From: an uncultured bacterium
GTDB taxonomy: Bacteria > Bacteroidota > Bacteroidia > Bacteroidales > Muribaculaceae
Direction of reading: 5' to 3'
DNA length: 35,187 nt
NCBI GenBank assembly: GCA_905214735.1
Contig: CAJMNI010000024.1
Span: 1-35,187 of the forward strand
The notes under the pieces were generated by a model. The model searched no databases, had not been told where the DNA came from, and worked only from the letters and a program-made list of their open reading frames with translations. Positions 1 through 6,809 of the stretch are shown in pieces. The position numbers and the translations under genes were made by a program. The number at the start of each line of letters is the position of its first letter. The stretch's first letter is position 1.

Positions 1-84
1 AAAAATCTACCAATCTGACAAATAATCAGTTAGCTATTTTCTGAATGTTCCTAATATAATATGTTCGCTTATGAGAATGCTTTT

Positions 85-1386
85 TCAGAAGGAGAACTGG
101 GCCATGGCATTTACTCGGCGTGCCCAGTAGCGGCTGCCGTCGCCGTTTAGCCTGCAGCCGAGATCAATTTCTGCTCCGCATGATATGCGCGGCGTGAGAT
201 ACCAGTAGACGTTTCCGGCCATGTAAATCCCCCCTTTGTAGGCATCAGGCTGCAGTTTGTATTTGGGCAGATAGCGCGTGCCGCCGAATGTGGCTGAGAA
301 AAACACGCTCGGATTGATGTTATACTGCACTCCGACAAATCCACCGAGGCAATATGGAGAGTATAACTTGCCGGGGTTGTCTCGGTCGGCCACAAGGTCG
401 TATTTACCCATCAGCCAGTCGCCGCCAAGGCTCGCATATCCTGCTCCGCCGTTGACCACGCCATAGAGGGTGAGCGGCCTAACCGGACTCCAGATGGTCG
501 ACAGCTGCAGACCCCAACCCGGCACAACATGGTTCTTGCCCGAAAGAATATCGCGATAAGTCAGCGAGCGGTAGACAGCCGCCAGTCTGATATGATCTGA
601 TGTATTGAATTCCCATTGCGCGAATGCTGCTACATCAGGAATATATTGCGACACCTTCGAGGTGGTGTCGGTGGTGACATCGATGCTCTGGTCGGGAGTT
701 TCAAGCGAGGCCGCGATCGTGAATCTCTTGGGCAGAGAATGCATCCACCTAACGAGCACCGAAGTGGCGCTCATCTTGGCATTCGGCCCCGAGGCGTCGA
801 TCACCGGCGGAAGCGCCTGCGGATCGCTGAAGGTTGAGTTGGCATATCCTACGGTCCAGTCGTTGATCGTTGCGTAAGCCTTTTTCAAATGGAAATCGCG
901 GGCCTGATAGCCGTTGAAGTTTGCCTCGATATATATCTGGTAATTGCCGAGCTTTTTGTTAGTGCCGATCACACGGAAAAAGAGGGCTGTTCCGGCCGGT
1001 GTAGTTCCAAAATAGCGCCGGCGTGTCGGATCTTTCTCCTGAGGAATCAGATATGGAGCGAATCCCGGCGACGGTATCGAACCGCCCCAGTCATAATAGG
1101 CGCGCATTCTCACGCATCCGCCCATTCCCATCGCAAGCTTCGTATCTTTCGACAGAAAGAGAAAATATGGAGCCATAGGATCGGAAAAATGATGGAACTG
1201 GGTTTCGTAGAATGTCCGGATAAGATTGGTGACTGAATCGCGCGCCGGTTCTTCCCCTTTGCCGAAATATATCAGCTTATGGCTGGTGAGCGCCGAATCA
1301 AGCGCCACATCGCGCATACTTTTGGTCTGCGCGGTAGCTGCAGTTACTGCAGCAATAGCAGTCAGGGCAAGGATTATGTATTTCAT
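85..1386 (-). CDS. DcaP-like outer-membrane porin
   Basis: Predicted 433-residue outer-membrane beta-barrel. Residues 1-19 form a signal peptide (short basic start, Ala/Ile/Val-rich core, cleavage near ATAQ), and the chain ends in QFSF, the terminal aromatic residue expected of BAM substrates. The body alternates short aromatic strands and turns. The stretch with FHLKKAYATINDWTVGYA followed by STFSDPQALPP and DASGPNA resembles the DcaP family of trimeric porins, where a strand reading WxxGxxxSxFxD precedes a GP turn; those porins admit small, often anionic, solutes. No TonB plug is visible. It is divergent from the adenylation pseudogene across 159 bp in which I find no TAnnTTTG element for either strand. 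The barrel call is firm; the DcaP family and any substrate are inference. Confidence 0.62.
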   Translation of the reverse strand: MKYIILALTAIAAVTAATAQTKSMRDVALDSALTSHKLIYFGKGEEPARDSVTNLIRTFYETQFHHFSDPMAPYFLFLSKDTKLAMGMGGCVRMRAYYDWGGSIPSPGFAPYLIPQEKDPTRRRYFGTTPAGTALFFRVIGTNKKLGNYQIYIEANFNGYQARDFHLKKAYATINDWTVGYANSTFSDPQALPPVIDASGPNAKMSATSVLVRWMHSLPKRFTIAASLETPDQSIDVTTDTTSKVSQYIPDVAAFAQWEFNTSDHIRLAAVYRSLTYRDILSGKNHVVPGWGLQLSTIWSPVRPLTLYGVVNGGAGYASLGGDWLMGKYDLVADRDNPGKLYSPYCLGGFVGVQYNINPSVFFSATFGGTRYLPKYKLQPDAYKGGIYMAGNVYWYLTPRISCGAEIDLGCRLNGDGSRYWARRVNAMAQFSF

Positions 1387-1545
1387 AGCAATATGGTTTT
1401 TAACCCCCGGAAGCTAAATGTTAGCCTCGGATATTTAACACTTCAACAACAGCGACTCTGTTTCTGTTCTGTTTCAGCCTCAGGTCAGCGGGGGCTGAAC
1501 CGGCTTGCGACCGAGGTTGTTTTAAAGTCAACAAGAAATTTTGCT

Positions 1546-2864
1546 ATGAAAACCGACACTATATACTCAAGATTCAGACAAATCCGGCTCGCTTACCCCG
1601 ACGCGCCCGCGGTGATCGAAGAGGACCGCACATTGAGCTATGCCGAGCTTGACTCTATGGTCGACTGTGTGCTCGCGAGCTTCATTGACAAGCATCCCCG
1701 GATCGTTGGCATCGTTATGAGCCATGGGGCAATGCAGATTGCCGCAGTCTTCCTACTTGCCCCGTCGGCAAGAGATTTCCCGATCTTTCAACCCCCGACT
1801 CTCTCGCCTATATCCTTTTCACTTCAGGCACCTCGGGGCGACCAAAAGGCGTGATGGTGGAGAATCACTGTGTGGTCAGTTATACCAAAGCTTTCGAGGC
1901 CGAATTCCATATCGGCCCCGGCGACGTGATGCTGCAGTATTCTGTCTGCTCGTTCGATATTTATGTGGAGGAGCTCTTCGGGAGCCTTCTCGACAGGGCG
2001 GCTGTGTGCGTTCCTCCGGCAAAGGTGAGGGAAGGATCTCTGCCAGGCCTGATGGATTTCGCGGCCAGGCATAACGTGACGATAATCGACGGTTTCCCCT
2101 ATCTCATTTCAGATATCAACGAGATGCCGTCGCTTCTGCCCCCGTCTGTTAAGCTGATTATAAGCGGGGGCGACGTGTTGCGCGAAAACTATATCTCCAA
2201 TCTGAAGGGGCGTGGCGTGAAAATCTACAACACCTACGGCCCGTCGGAGACAACCGTCTGTACCAATTATTTCCGCGCCGACATTGCCGAGCCGCTTGCC
2301 GACGGGACATATCCGGTAGGCAAACCGACAAGGGGGGTGACGGTGAAGATTCTCGACGAGAGGCTGCAGCCGGTGAAACGCGGTGAAACCGGTGAAATCT
2401 GCATTTTCGGCGGCAATATCAGCCGCGGATATTTAGGGAATCCCCCCGAACAGCGCAATTTCGTCACTTTGCCCGATGGCAAGAGGATGTATCGCAGCGG
2501 GGATCTCGGATATGAGCTTCCCGACGGCAACATGGTCTTCCTCCGGCGCCGCGACGACCAGGTGATGATTCGCGGACAGCGCGTCGAGCCCGAGGAGGTC
2601 GAGAATGTGCTCAACACCTGCCCATGCGTGGAGAAGGGTGTTGTCAGGGCGTTTCTCGATGACAATAATCTCCACTATCTCGTGGCTTACATCATGCCGC
2701 GCGAAAATTGTCATCTGAAAAATGTGAAGGATTGGCTTGCGTCAAGACTTCCGGACTTCATGATTCCTGAATTTTTCGTCAAGATCAAGGCCATACCCGT
2801 CAATCGACGTGGAAAAGTCAATGTCGATGGACTGCCAGTTGTTATGAAGGAGGGTGACTTATGA
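1546..2864 (+). pseudogene. Stand-alone amino-acid adenylation (A) domain, broken by internal deletion and frameshift
   Basis: A-domains activate an amino acid as aminoacyl-AMP for loading onto a carrier protein. The start at 1546 reads in frame 1 and carries motif A1 (LSYAEL), running through GIVMSHGAMQIAAVF. The remainder reads in frame 3 from about 1782: A3 (YILFTSGTSGRPKGV), A4 (SFDIYVEE), A5 (NTYGPSETT), A7 (YRSGDL), A8 (RRDDQVMIRGQRVEPEE) and A10 (NRRGKV, with the catalytic Lys). Only about a dozen codons separate the IAAVF segment from A3, where intact proteins have some 60-90 residues including A2 (LKAG type). A real deletion is therefore more likely than a single-base sequencing error. 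A 6-bp inverted repeat (cttgcc 1756-1761, ggcaag 1767-1772) lies at the junction. No carrier, condensation or thioesterase domain follows. Stop and next start overlap as ATGA. Confidence 0.82.
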
Positions 2865-3316
2865 AAATGGAATTGCGCCGGGTCACGGCTATTCCGACTC
2901 TGATGCGATGGAGAGCCGAAGTGATAACCCGCGTGTTTAAGCAGGAACCGGATGCAAGGCTTCTTGTTGCCAACCGAAACTATTACCGCCGGCACATTGC
3001 CGATGGTAGCCATGTAGCTTTTATGGCTTCGGCAGACGGCGTAGATTGCGGATGCGGAGGAGTCTGTTTCTCCGAAGAACTCCCCTCTCCCGACAACCCT
3101 TCCGGACGCTGCGCCTATATTATGAATATCTACGTAAGGGAGGATTTCTGCAAGCATGGAATCGGGAGGATGATTGTAGACCGTCTGATCGAGGAGGCTC
3201 GAAAAAATGAATGTGATAAAATTTATCTTGAGACGACATCTCAGGGAAAATCGCTATATTTGTCGATGGGATTTTCCGAGATGACAGGAATGATGATTTA
3301 TGGCAAAGATATTTGA
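2861..3316 (+). CDS. GNAT-family N-acetyltransferase
   Basis: Predicted 151-residue acetyl-CoA-dependent acyltransferase; the acceptor is unknown. The acetyl-CoA-binding motif A is visible as the strand AYIMNIYV (residues 85-92) followed by the CKHGIG loop (97-102) and the helix RMIVDRLIEEA. The later LETTSQGKSLYLSMGF segment is the usual motif B of the fold, with YLSMGF as the common 'Y.k.GF' signature. Length is normal for a single GNAT domain. The start overlaps the adenylation gene stop by 4 bp (ATGA), and the 3' end overlaps the next gene by 17 bp, so the three were built as one translationally coupled operon. A role in acylating the product of the adenylating enzyme is inference from position only. 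The reading frame is intact even though the upstream gene is broken. Confidence 0.8.
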   Translation: MKMELRRVTAIPTLMRWRAEVITRVFKQEPDARLLVANRNYYRRHIADGSHVAFMASADGVDCGCGGVCFSEELPSPDNPSGRCAYIMNIYVREDFCKHGIGRMIVDRLIEEARKNECDKIYLETTSQGKSLYLSMGFSEMTGMMIYGKDI

Positions 3317-3992
3317 AATAGAGAATATGCGCTGCGCACGCAGCTCGAACGGCAGCCGGACAAAAATCGCATACGTGCTCTATCCGATGGAATTTTTAGC
3401 CGACTGGATCGAGCAGGCGGCTTCTCGCCATGACGTGACGATAGTCGTGATCACAGGATTTGACTGGGACAACGACATGAGTCCATGGCCCGCACCCGGC
3501 GTACCGGCCGGAAGCCCCGACTTCGAGGGGAATGCAGCCGGATTCCTCAAAAAATTGCAAAAGGATATAATTCCGGTTGTAGAGGCTGACATGCAGTTAG
3601 CTTCATCGGCCGACCGCACGCTTGTCGGAGTTTCTATGTCGGGACTGTTCACCACCTGGCAATGGATGGTCTGCGACACGTTCGGAAACATCGCCTCCCT
3701 GTCCGGCTCGTTCTGGTATTCCGGCTTTGTAGACTGGATGAAAGCTCACGTGCCGTCGCAAAAAAACGGCAAGGGATTCTTCCTGCTCGGCGATAAGGAA
3801 AGCCAGTCGAGGGTTAAGGCATTTCAGTCGGTAGCCGTAGATACGCAGCAGATCATCGAACTTCTCAGGCAGCATGATCCTGACATAGAGTTTCTGAGCG
3901 TCCCGGGCAACCATTACGCCAATCCAATCCCGAGACTGGAGGCAGCCTTCTCAGTCATATTCGCGCCGCAGGAACCTGATAAGAAACTTTAA
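3300..3992 (+). CDS. Alpha/beta-hydrolase, putative esterase (esterase-D/Fes-like fold)
   Basis: Predicted 230-residue cytosolic serine hydrolase (no signal peptide). The nucleophile elbow is GVSMSG with Ser112; the usual GxSxG has its second Gly replaced by Ser. Asp165 (LLGDKE) and His205 (PGNHY) fall at the expected triad spacing, and SLSGSFWYSG after the elbow is typical of the PF00756 esterase family, which includes S-formylglutathione hydrolase and siderophore-releasing Fes enzymes. The start at 3300 overlaps the GNAT gene by 17 bp; an ATG at 3327 is an alternative. Coupling to an adenylation enzyme suggests release or hydrolysis of a conjugate, like a detached thioesterase, but that is inference. 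The substrate cannot be read from sequence. Confidence 0.72.
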   Translation: MAKIFEIENMRCARSSNGSRTKIAYVLYPMEFLADWIEQAASRHDVTIVVITGFDWDNDMSPWPAPGVPAGSPDFEGNAAGFLKKLQKDIIPVVEADMQLASSADRTLVGVSMSGLFTTWQWMVCDTFGNIASLSGSFWYSGFVDWMKAHVPSQKNGKGFFLLGDKESQSRVKAFQSVAVDTQQIIELLRQHDPDIEFLSVPGNHYANPIPRLEAAFSVIFAPQEPDKKL

Positions 3993-4033
3993 AATGCGAA
4001 ATAAACGCGACTAAACGCGACTGAACTCGAATC

Positions 4034-4369
4034 ATGCTCATGAAAACAAAAGTGTTTCAGACCCGACTCTTTCCGGAAGGAAATTTCACTGCCATCACTC
4101 TGTTCGGGCTTGTTTTCACGCGCGATAAAAGGAGGATATCGAAGCGAGTGCTGCGTCACGAACTGATTCACTGCAAGCAGCAGCTCGAACTGCTTTACAT
4201 CCCCTTCTTTCTGCTATATCTGCTGGAATTTTTAGTGAGATGGATTCAGACCGGCGACCGATATGAGGCCTACCGCAACATCTCATTTGAAAAGGAGGCC
4301 TACAGCAACGAGAATGACTGCGGCTATCTTGAAAGGCGCAAACCGATGTCGTGGCTAAGACATCTATAA
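4034..4369 (+). CDS. Small HExxH protein, putative zinc-binding/peptidase-like, unknown function
   Basis: A 111-residue protein with the motif HELIH at 42-46, followed by CKQQLELLYIPFFLLYLLEFL, a hydrophobic helix that may be membrane-associated, and then FEKEAYSNE (about 85-93), whose acidic residues could supply the third zinc ligand. I recall similar short proteins in Bacteroidetes genomes but know of no assigned function; it resembles only the catalytic helix of larger M48/M56-type metallopeptidases. An ATG two codons downstream (4040) is an equally good start. It follows the esterase by about 40 bp in the same direction and ends just before the shared hairpin terminator at 4455-4477. Proteolytic activity is unproven, since the motif alone is weak evidence. 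Confidence 0.6.
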   Translation: MLMKTKVFQTRLFPEGNFTAITLFGLVFTRDKRRISKRVLRHELIHCKQQLELLYIPFFLLYLLEFLVRWIQTGDRYEAYRNISFEKEAYSNENDCGYLERRKPMSWLRHL

Positions 4370-4454
4370 CCCGGCCCGTTCAACCGGAACTATCTTCTAT
4401 CCGGAAACTCATTCATCATGTCAAAATTTAAGATATATACTTCCGGAAATAAGA

Positions 4455-4477
4455 AAAGGCCGGAAATTCCGGCCTTT
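4455..4477 (-). terminator. Intrinsic terminator, tRNA-Arg transcript; possibly bidirectional
   Basis: AAAGGCCGG and CCGGCCTTT pair across a 5-nt loop. On the minus strand the stem directly follows the 3' end of the distal tRNA-Arg and is followed by TTTTCTTATTT. On the plus strand it also lies downstream of the HELIH gene, with a shorter T tract, so it may end both convergent transcripts. Confidence 0.8.
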
Positions 4478-4479
4478 CG

Positions 4480-4553
4480 TGACTCCTACAGGATTCAAAC
4501 CTGTAACCTTCTGATCCGTAGTCAGATGCTCTATTCAATTGAGCTAAGGAGCC
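4480..4553 (-). tRNA. tRNA-Arg (anticodon ACG), distal copy
   Basis: On the minus strand the acceptor arms GGCTCCT and AGGAGTC pair over 7 bp (one G-U), with discriminator A at 4480. The anticodon loop is CTACGGA closed by TCTGA/TCAGA, giving anticodon ACG, which is converted to ICG by TadA and reads CGU/CGC/CGA. The T arm ACAGG-TTTGAAT-CCTGT is perfect. No CCA is encoded, so it must be added after transcription. It is identical to the copy 100 bp upstream and is followed by the terminator at 4455-4477. Confidence 0.96.
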
Positions 4554-4579
4554 ATTCTTAAGTTATGACTGTTTTACTG

Positions 4580-4653
4580 TGACTCCTACAGGATTCAAAC
4601 CTGTAACCTTCTGATCCGTAGTCAGATGCTCTATTCAATTGAGCTAAGGAGCC
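4580..4653 (-). tRNA. tRNA-Arg (anticodon ACG), proximal copy
   Basis: Identical over its 74 nt to the copy at 4480-4553: same 7-bp acceptor stem, anticodon loop CTACGGA and T arm, and no encoded CCA. A 26-nt spacer separates the copies, so they are almost certainly cut from one precursor transcribed from the promoter at 4680-4711. Confidence 0.96.
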
Positions 4654-4679
4654 CTGCAATCGTTCCCGATTTGCGATTG

Positions 4680-4711
4680 CAAAATTACTCTTTTTTTTTG
4701 ATTCCGCCAAA
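4680..4711 (-). promoter_or_regulatory. Bacteroidota-type promoter for the tRNA-Arg pair
   Basis: On the minus strand TTTG (4711-4708), a 20-bp gap and TAATTTTG (4687-4680) match the phylum's -33/-7 consensus. The predicted start lies about 20 nt before the first tRNA. A 7-bp inverted repeat (GCAATCG 4656-4662, CGATTGC 4674-4680) covers the predicted start region. Confidence 0.75.
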
Positions 4712-4782
4712 TAATTTATGCAATTTCTCTAAATTATTTTGGCCGGATTATTCCGACGAATTTCTTCGTCAGGTATAATATC

Positions 4783-5145
4783 CTATTTTTCAATAGTATA
4801 TTCCACTTCAGCCGTGCCTTGCATTCCGATGATCGGGACAGCCAATTTTTCGATTCTCACTCTGGCAGCGATTATTCCGGGATATTTATTGTCGATTGCC
4901 TCGGCAATATTCTGCGCCGCCGACTCAAGAAGAAGCCATTCTTTGGCCATGACTTCCGAGACGAGATCGTAGACGTCGGCGTATGAAATGGAGGTGGAAA
5001 GATCTTCCGCCACAAATTCTGATGCCCCGGTCTTGATTTCGACGTTGACATTGAACTGATTCCCGACGGAACGTTCCTGATCAAAAACGCCTATCGAGGC
5101 CGTGAACAGCAAATCTTTCAGACGGATCGTAAAGAATCTGCCCAT
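4783..5145 (-). CDS. folB: Dihydroneopterin aldolase
   Basis: Cytosolic folate-pathway enzyme splitting 7,8-dihydroneopterin into 6-hydroxymethyl-dihydropterin and glycolaldehyde. With the start at 5145 (MGRFFTIRLKDLLF) the protein is 120 residues, the usual FolB length. A frame open further upstream would begin inside rpiB and add 34 residues with no family similarity, so I reject it. Recognisable positions are the GVFDQER turn (Glu24), SYADVYDLV (Tyr55), Glu74 in the LLLESAAQNIA helix, and Lys100 in IEKLAVPI, the catalytic lysine region. It begins 1 bp after the rpiB stop, so it is the last gene of the engB-gtrA-rpiB-folB run. No strong terminator follows, only a small GACGAA/TTCGTC hairpin at 4755-4770 without a T tract. 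Confidence 0.9.
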   Translation of the reverse strand: MGRFFTIRLKDLLFTASIGVFDQERSVGNQFNVNVEIKTGASEFVAEDLSTSISYADVYDLVSEVMAKEWLLLESAAQNIAEAIDNKYPGIIAARVRIEKLAVPIIGMQGTAEVEYTIEK

Positions 5146-5146
5146 A

Positions 5147-5587
5147 TTAAAGCACTTCCAAAGGAATCTTGTCGATGCGGCGCTGATGGCGTCCTCCCTC
5201 GAATTTGGCGGCGAGATAAGCGTCGACAATCGCCTTGGCTTCGTCATGGGTTACAAACCGAGCGGGCAGAACGAGGATATTGGCGTTGTTATGCTGCTTG
5301 GCCAGAGTGGCAAGCTCGGGTTGCCAGCAGATTGCCGCGCGGATCTGCTGATGCTTGTTGAGCGTCATGGCAATCCCGTTGCCGCTTCCGCACATCGCGA
5401 TGCCGAAATCGCATTCTCCTGACTCCACGGCGCGTGCGCACGGATGAGCATAATCCGGATAATCGCACGATTCGGAACTATACGTGCCGAAATCCACGAT
5501 CTCATACCCTTTTTCTCTCATATACGCTTCGAGCACGCCTTTCAGTTCGTAACCGGCGTGATCGCTTGCAAATGCTACTTTTTCCAT
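5147..5587 (-). CDS. rpiB: Ribose-5-phosphate isomerase B
   Basis: Interconverts ribose 5-phosphate and ribulose 5-phosphate in the non-oxidative pentose phosphate pathway. The 146 residues match the RpiB/LacAB fold. Asp9-His10 (ASDHAG) contact phosphate and sugar, Cys66 in AMCGSGNG is the catalytic base with its GSGNG anion hole, and His99 begins the HNNAN motif. The start ATG at 5587 follows the GtrA-like gene by 6 bp and the stop leaves 1 bp before folB, so translation is probably coupled. RpiA-type sequence is absent from this window. Nothing odd in length or active site. Confidence 0.95.
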   Translation of the reverse strand: MEKVAFASDHAGYELKGVLEAYMREKGYEIVDFGTYSSESCDYPDYAHPCARAVESGECDFGIAMCGSGNGIAMTLNKHQQIRAAICWQPELATLAKQHNNANILVLPARFVTHDEAKAIVDAYLAAKFEGGRHQRRIDKIPLEVL

Positions 5588-5593
5588 GATATC

Positions 5594-6058
5594 TTATATT
5601 TTTGGTTTCTGTTCATGTTCCTTCGCTGTCAGCGCGCGTTCCTTCTCTTTGCGGTTCATAAACCATTTGCTCTTGAATGCGAAACGCACTAATAGATAGT
5701 TGAGCGGCACGCAGATGCCGAGCGCCGGAAGCAGAGCGAGCGTCGGACCGACTATCCCTTTGAAAATGGCCACGAAACCGGTCTGCATTCCCATGTTTAT
5801 CAGATGGCTGAGAGTGAACGCCAATCCCTTCTTGGCATTCGGATCGCTCTTGAAGGTGAAAAAGCTCGACAGAAAGAAATTAGCCACGAAACTGATGCCG
5901 TAACTGATCAAGGTCGACACCACGGCTTTTACCCCTACAGCATGAAGAAACACCACATACATGCCATACTGAAGCACCGTGCAGAATCCTCCGACGAGTA
6001 CGAAACGCATCATCTCGGCCCCTTTTGACCGACCCGATATACACTTTTTCAGATTCAT
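5594..6058 (-). CDS. GtrA-like integral membrane protein
   Basis: 154 residues with four predicted membrane helices, roughly 17-37, 44-66 (YGISFVANFFLSSFFTF), 80-103 and 107-127. The MMRFVLVGGFCTVLQYG opening and the SFVANFFLSSFFTFKS segment are typical of the GtrA family (PF04138). Its named member helps flip undecaprenyl-phosphate-glucose; other members serve polysaccharide or teichoic-acid glycosylation. The C-terminus is basic and cytosolic. Its ATG overlaps the engB stop by 4 bp (ATGA), and rpiB follows 6 bp later. No glycosyltransferase is adjacent, so which lipid-linked sugar it handles is unknown; the operon partners suggest chromosomal packing rather than function. Confidence 0.85.
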   Translation of the reverse strand: MNLKKCISGRSKGAEMMRFVLVGGFCTVLQYGMYVVFLHAVGVKAVVSTLISYGISFVANFFLSSFFTFKSDPNAKKGLAFTLSHLINMGMQTGFVAIFKGIVGPTLALLPALGICVPLNYLLVRFAFKSKWFMNRKEKERALTAKEHEQKPKI

Positions 6059-6750
6059 AAAGTTTCGTTCTTTATCTCTTCCTCGGGTTCATCTCCATCT
6101 TTTTCAGCCGAGGCGTTTTCGCCCGGTGTTTCTTCTTCCAGACATTCCTTTTCCAAATCGCGGTTGATGCCGTAGATATAGTCGAGAATTTCTTGCCGCC
6201 CCTCCCCTTTTTCTGATGAGGTCACAAATATCGGAGGCAATTCCTCCCAGCTCTTGAGAAGCACCCTCTTGTAGGCTGCGACATTTTTTTCGGCAGCGGC
6301 TCTGCTGAGTTTGTCGGCTTTTGTAAAAACAATGGCGAAAGGCACTCCGTTCTCTCCGAGCCAATTGAGAAACTCAAGGTCAATCTTCTGCGGTTCGTGC
6401 CTGATATCGAGCAAGACGAAAAGCAATGTAAGCTGAGCGCGGTTGAGGATATACCCTCTGATCATCCTGGCCAGTTTGTCGCGCTGCTCTTTGCCGCGCG
6501 CCGCATAGCCATATCCCGGGAGGTCGACAATATACCATTCGCCGCCATCAATTCGGAAATGATTGATAAGCAATGTCTTTCCGGGAGTCTGCGAGGTTTT
6601 AGCCATCTTCCGGCTCTTGCAGAGCATATTGATCAGCGAGGATTTCCCCACGTTCGATCGCCCGATAAAGGCATATTCAGGCACGTTGACCGCCGGACAA
6701 TGCCCCACATCGGGCGAACTGATTTCATATTTTGCACTCTTGATGTCCAT
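6055..6750 (-). CDS. engB: Ribosome-biogenesis GTPase EngB/YsxC
   Basis: GTPase needed for late assembly of the 50S subunit. G1 is GRSNVGKSS (30-38), G3 is DLPGYGYA, and G4 is TKADKLS; the protein opens with the usual EngB strand and PEYAFIGRSN. At 231 residues it is about 30 longer than typical EngB. The extra part is a C-terminal acidic tail (roughly 200-231, rich in Glu and Asp), probably disordered. Start ATG at 6750; the gene lies 60 bp downstream of lysC with no recognisable promoter between, so it may be read from the lysC promoter. It overlaps the GtrA-like gene by 4 bp. Firm call; the tail's role is unknown. Confidence 0.95.
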   Translation of the reverse strand: MDIKSAKYEISSPDVGHCPAVNVPEYAFIGRSNVGKSSLINMLCKSRKMAKTSQTPGKTLLINHFRIDGGEWYIVDLPGYGYAARGKEQRDKLARMIRGYILNRAQLTLLFVLLDIRHEPQKIDLEFLNWLGENGVPFAIVFTKADKLSRAAAEKNVAAYKRVLLKSWEELPPIFVTSSEKGEGRQEILDYIYGINRDLEKECLEEETPGENASAEKDGDEPEEEIKNETL

Positions 6751-6809
6751 ATAAATTTAAGGTTTGCGCTTCAGGCTAAGTCTTATTGTAAGTTTTCCGG
6801 GTTTGACAA

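Noticed and set aside
1473..1499. TTCAGCC/GGCTGAA inverted repeat between the porin and adenylation genes
   Set aside because: Only 7 bp with a 13-nt loop, no T tract and no promoter alignment; could be chance.
1740..1860. Programmed ribosomal frameshift in the adenylation gene
   Set aside because: About 60 residues including A2 are missing, which frameshifting cannot restore, and no slippery sequence is evident.
4480..4653. tRNA-Arg pair as an integration site for a genomic island
   Set aside because: No integrase, no displaced tRNA 3' fragment and no flanking direct repeat seen; the twin copies are a simple tandem duplication.
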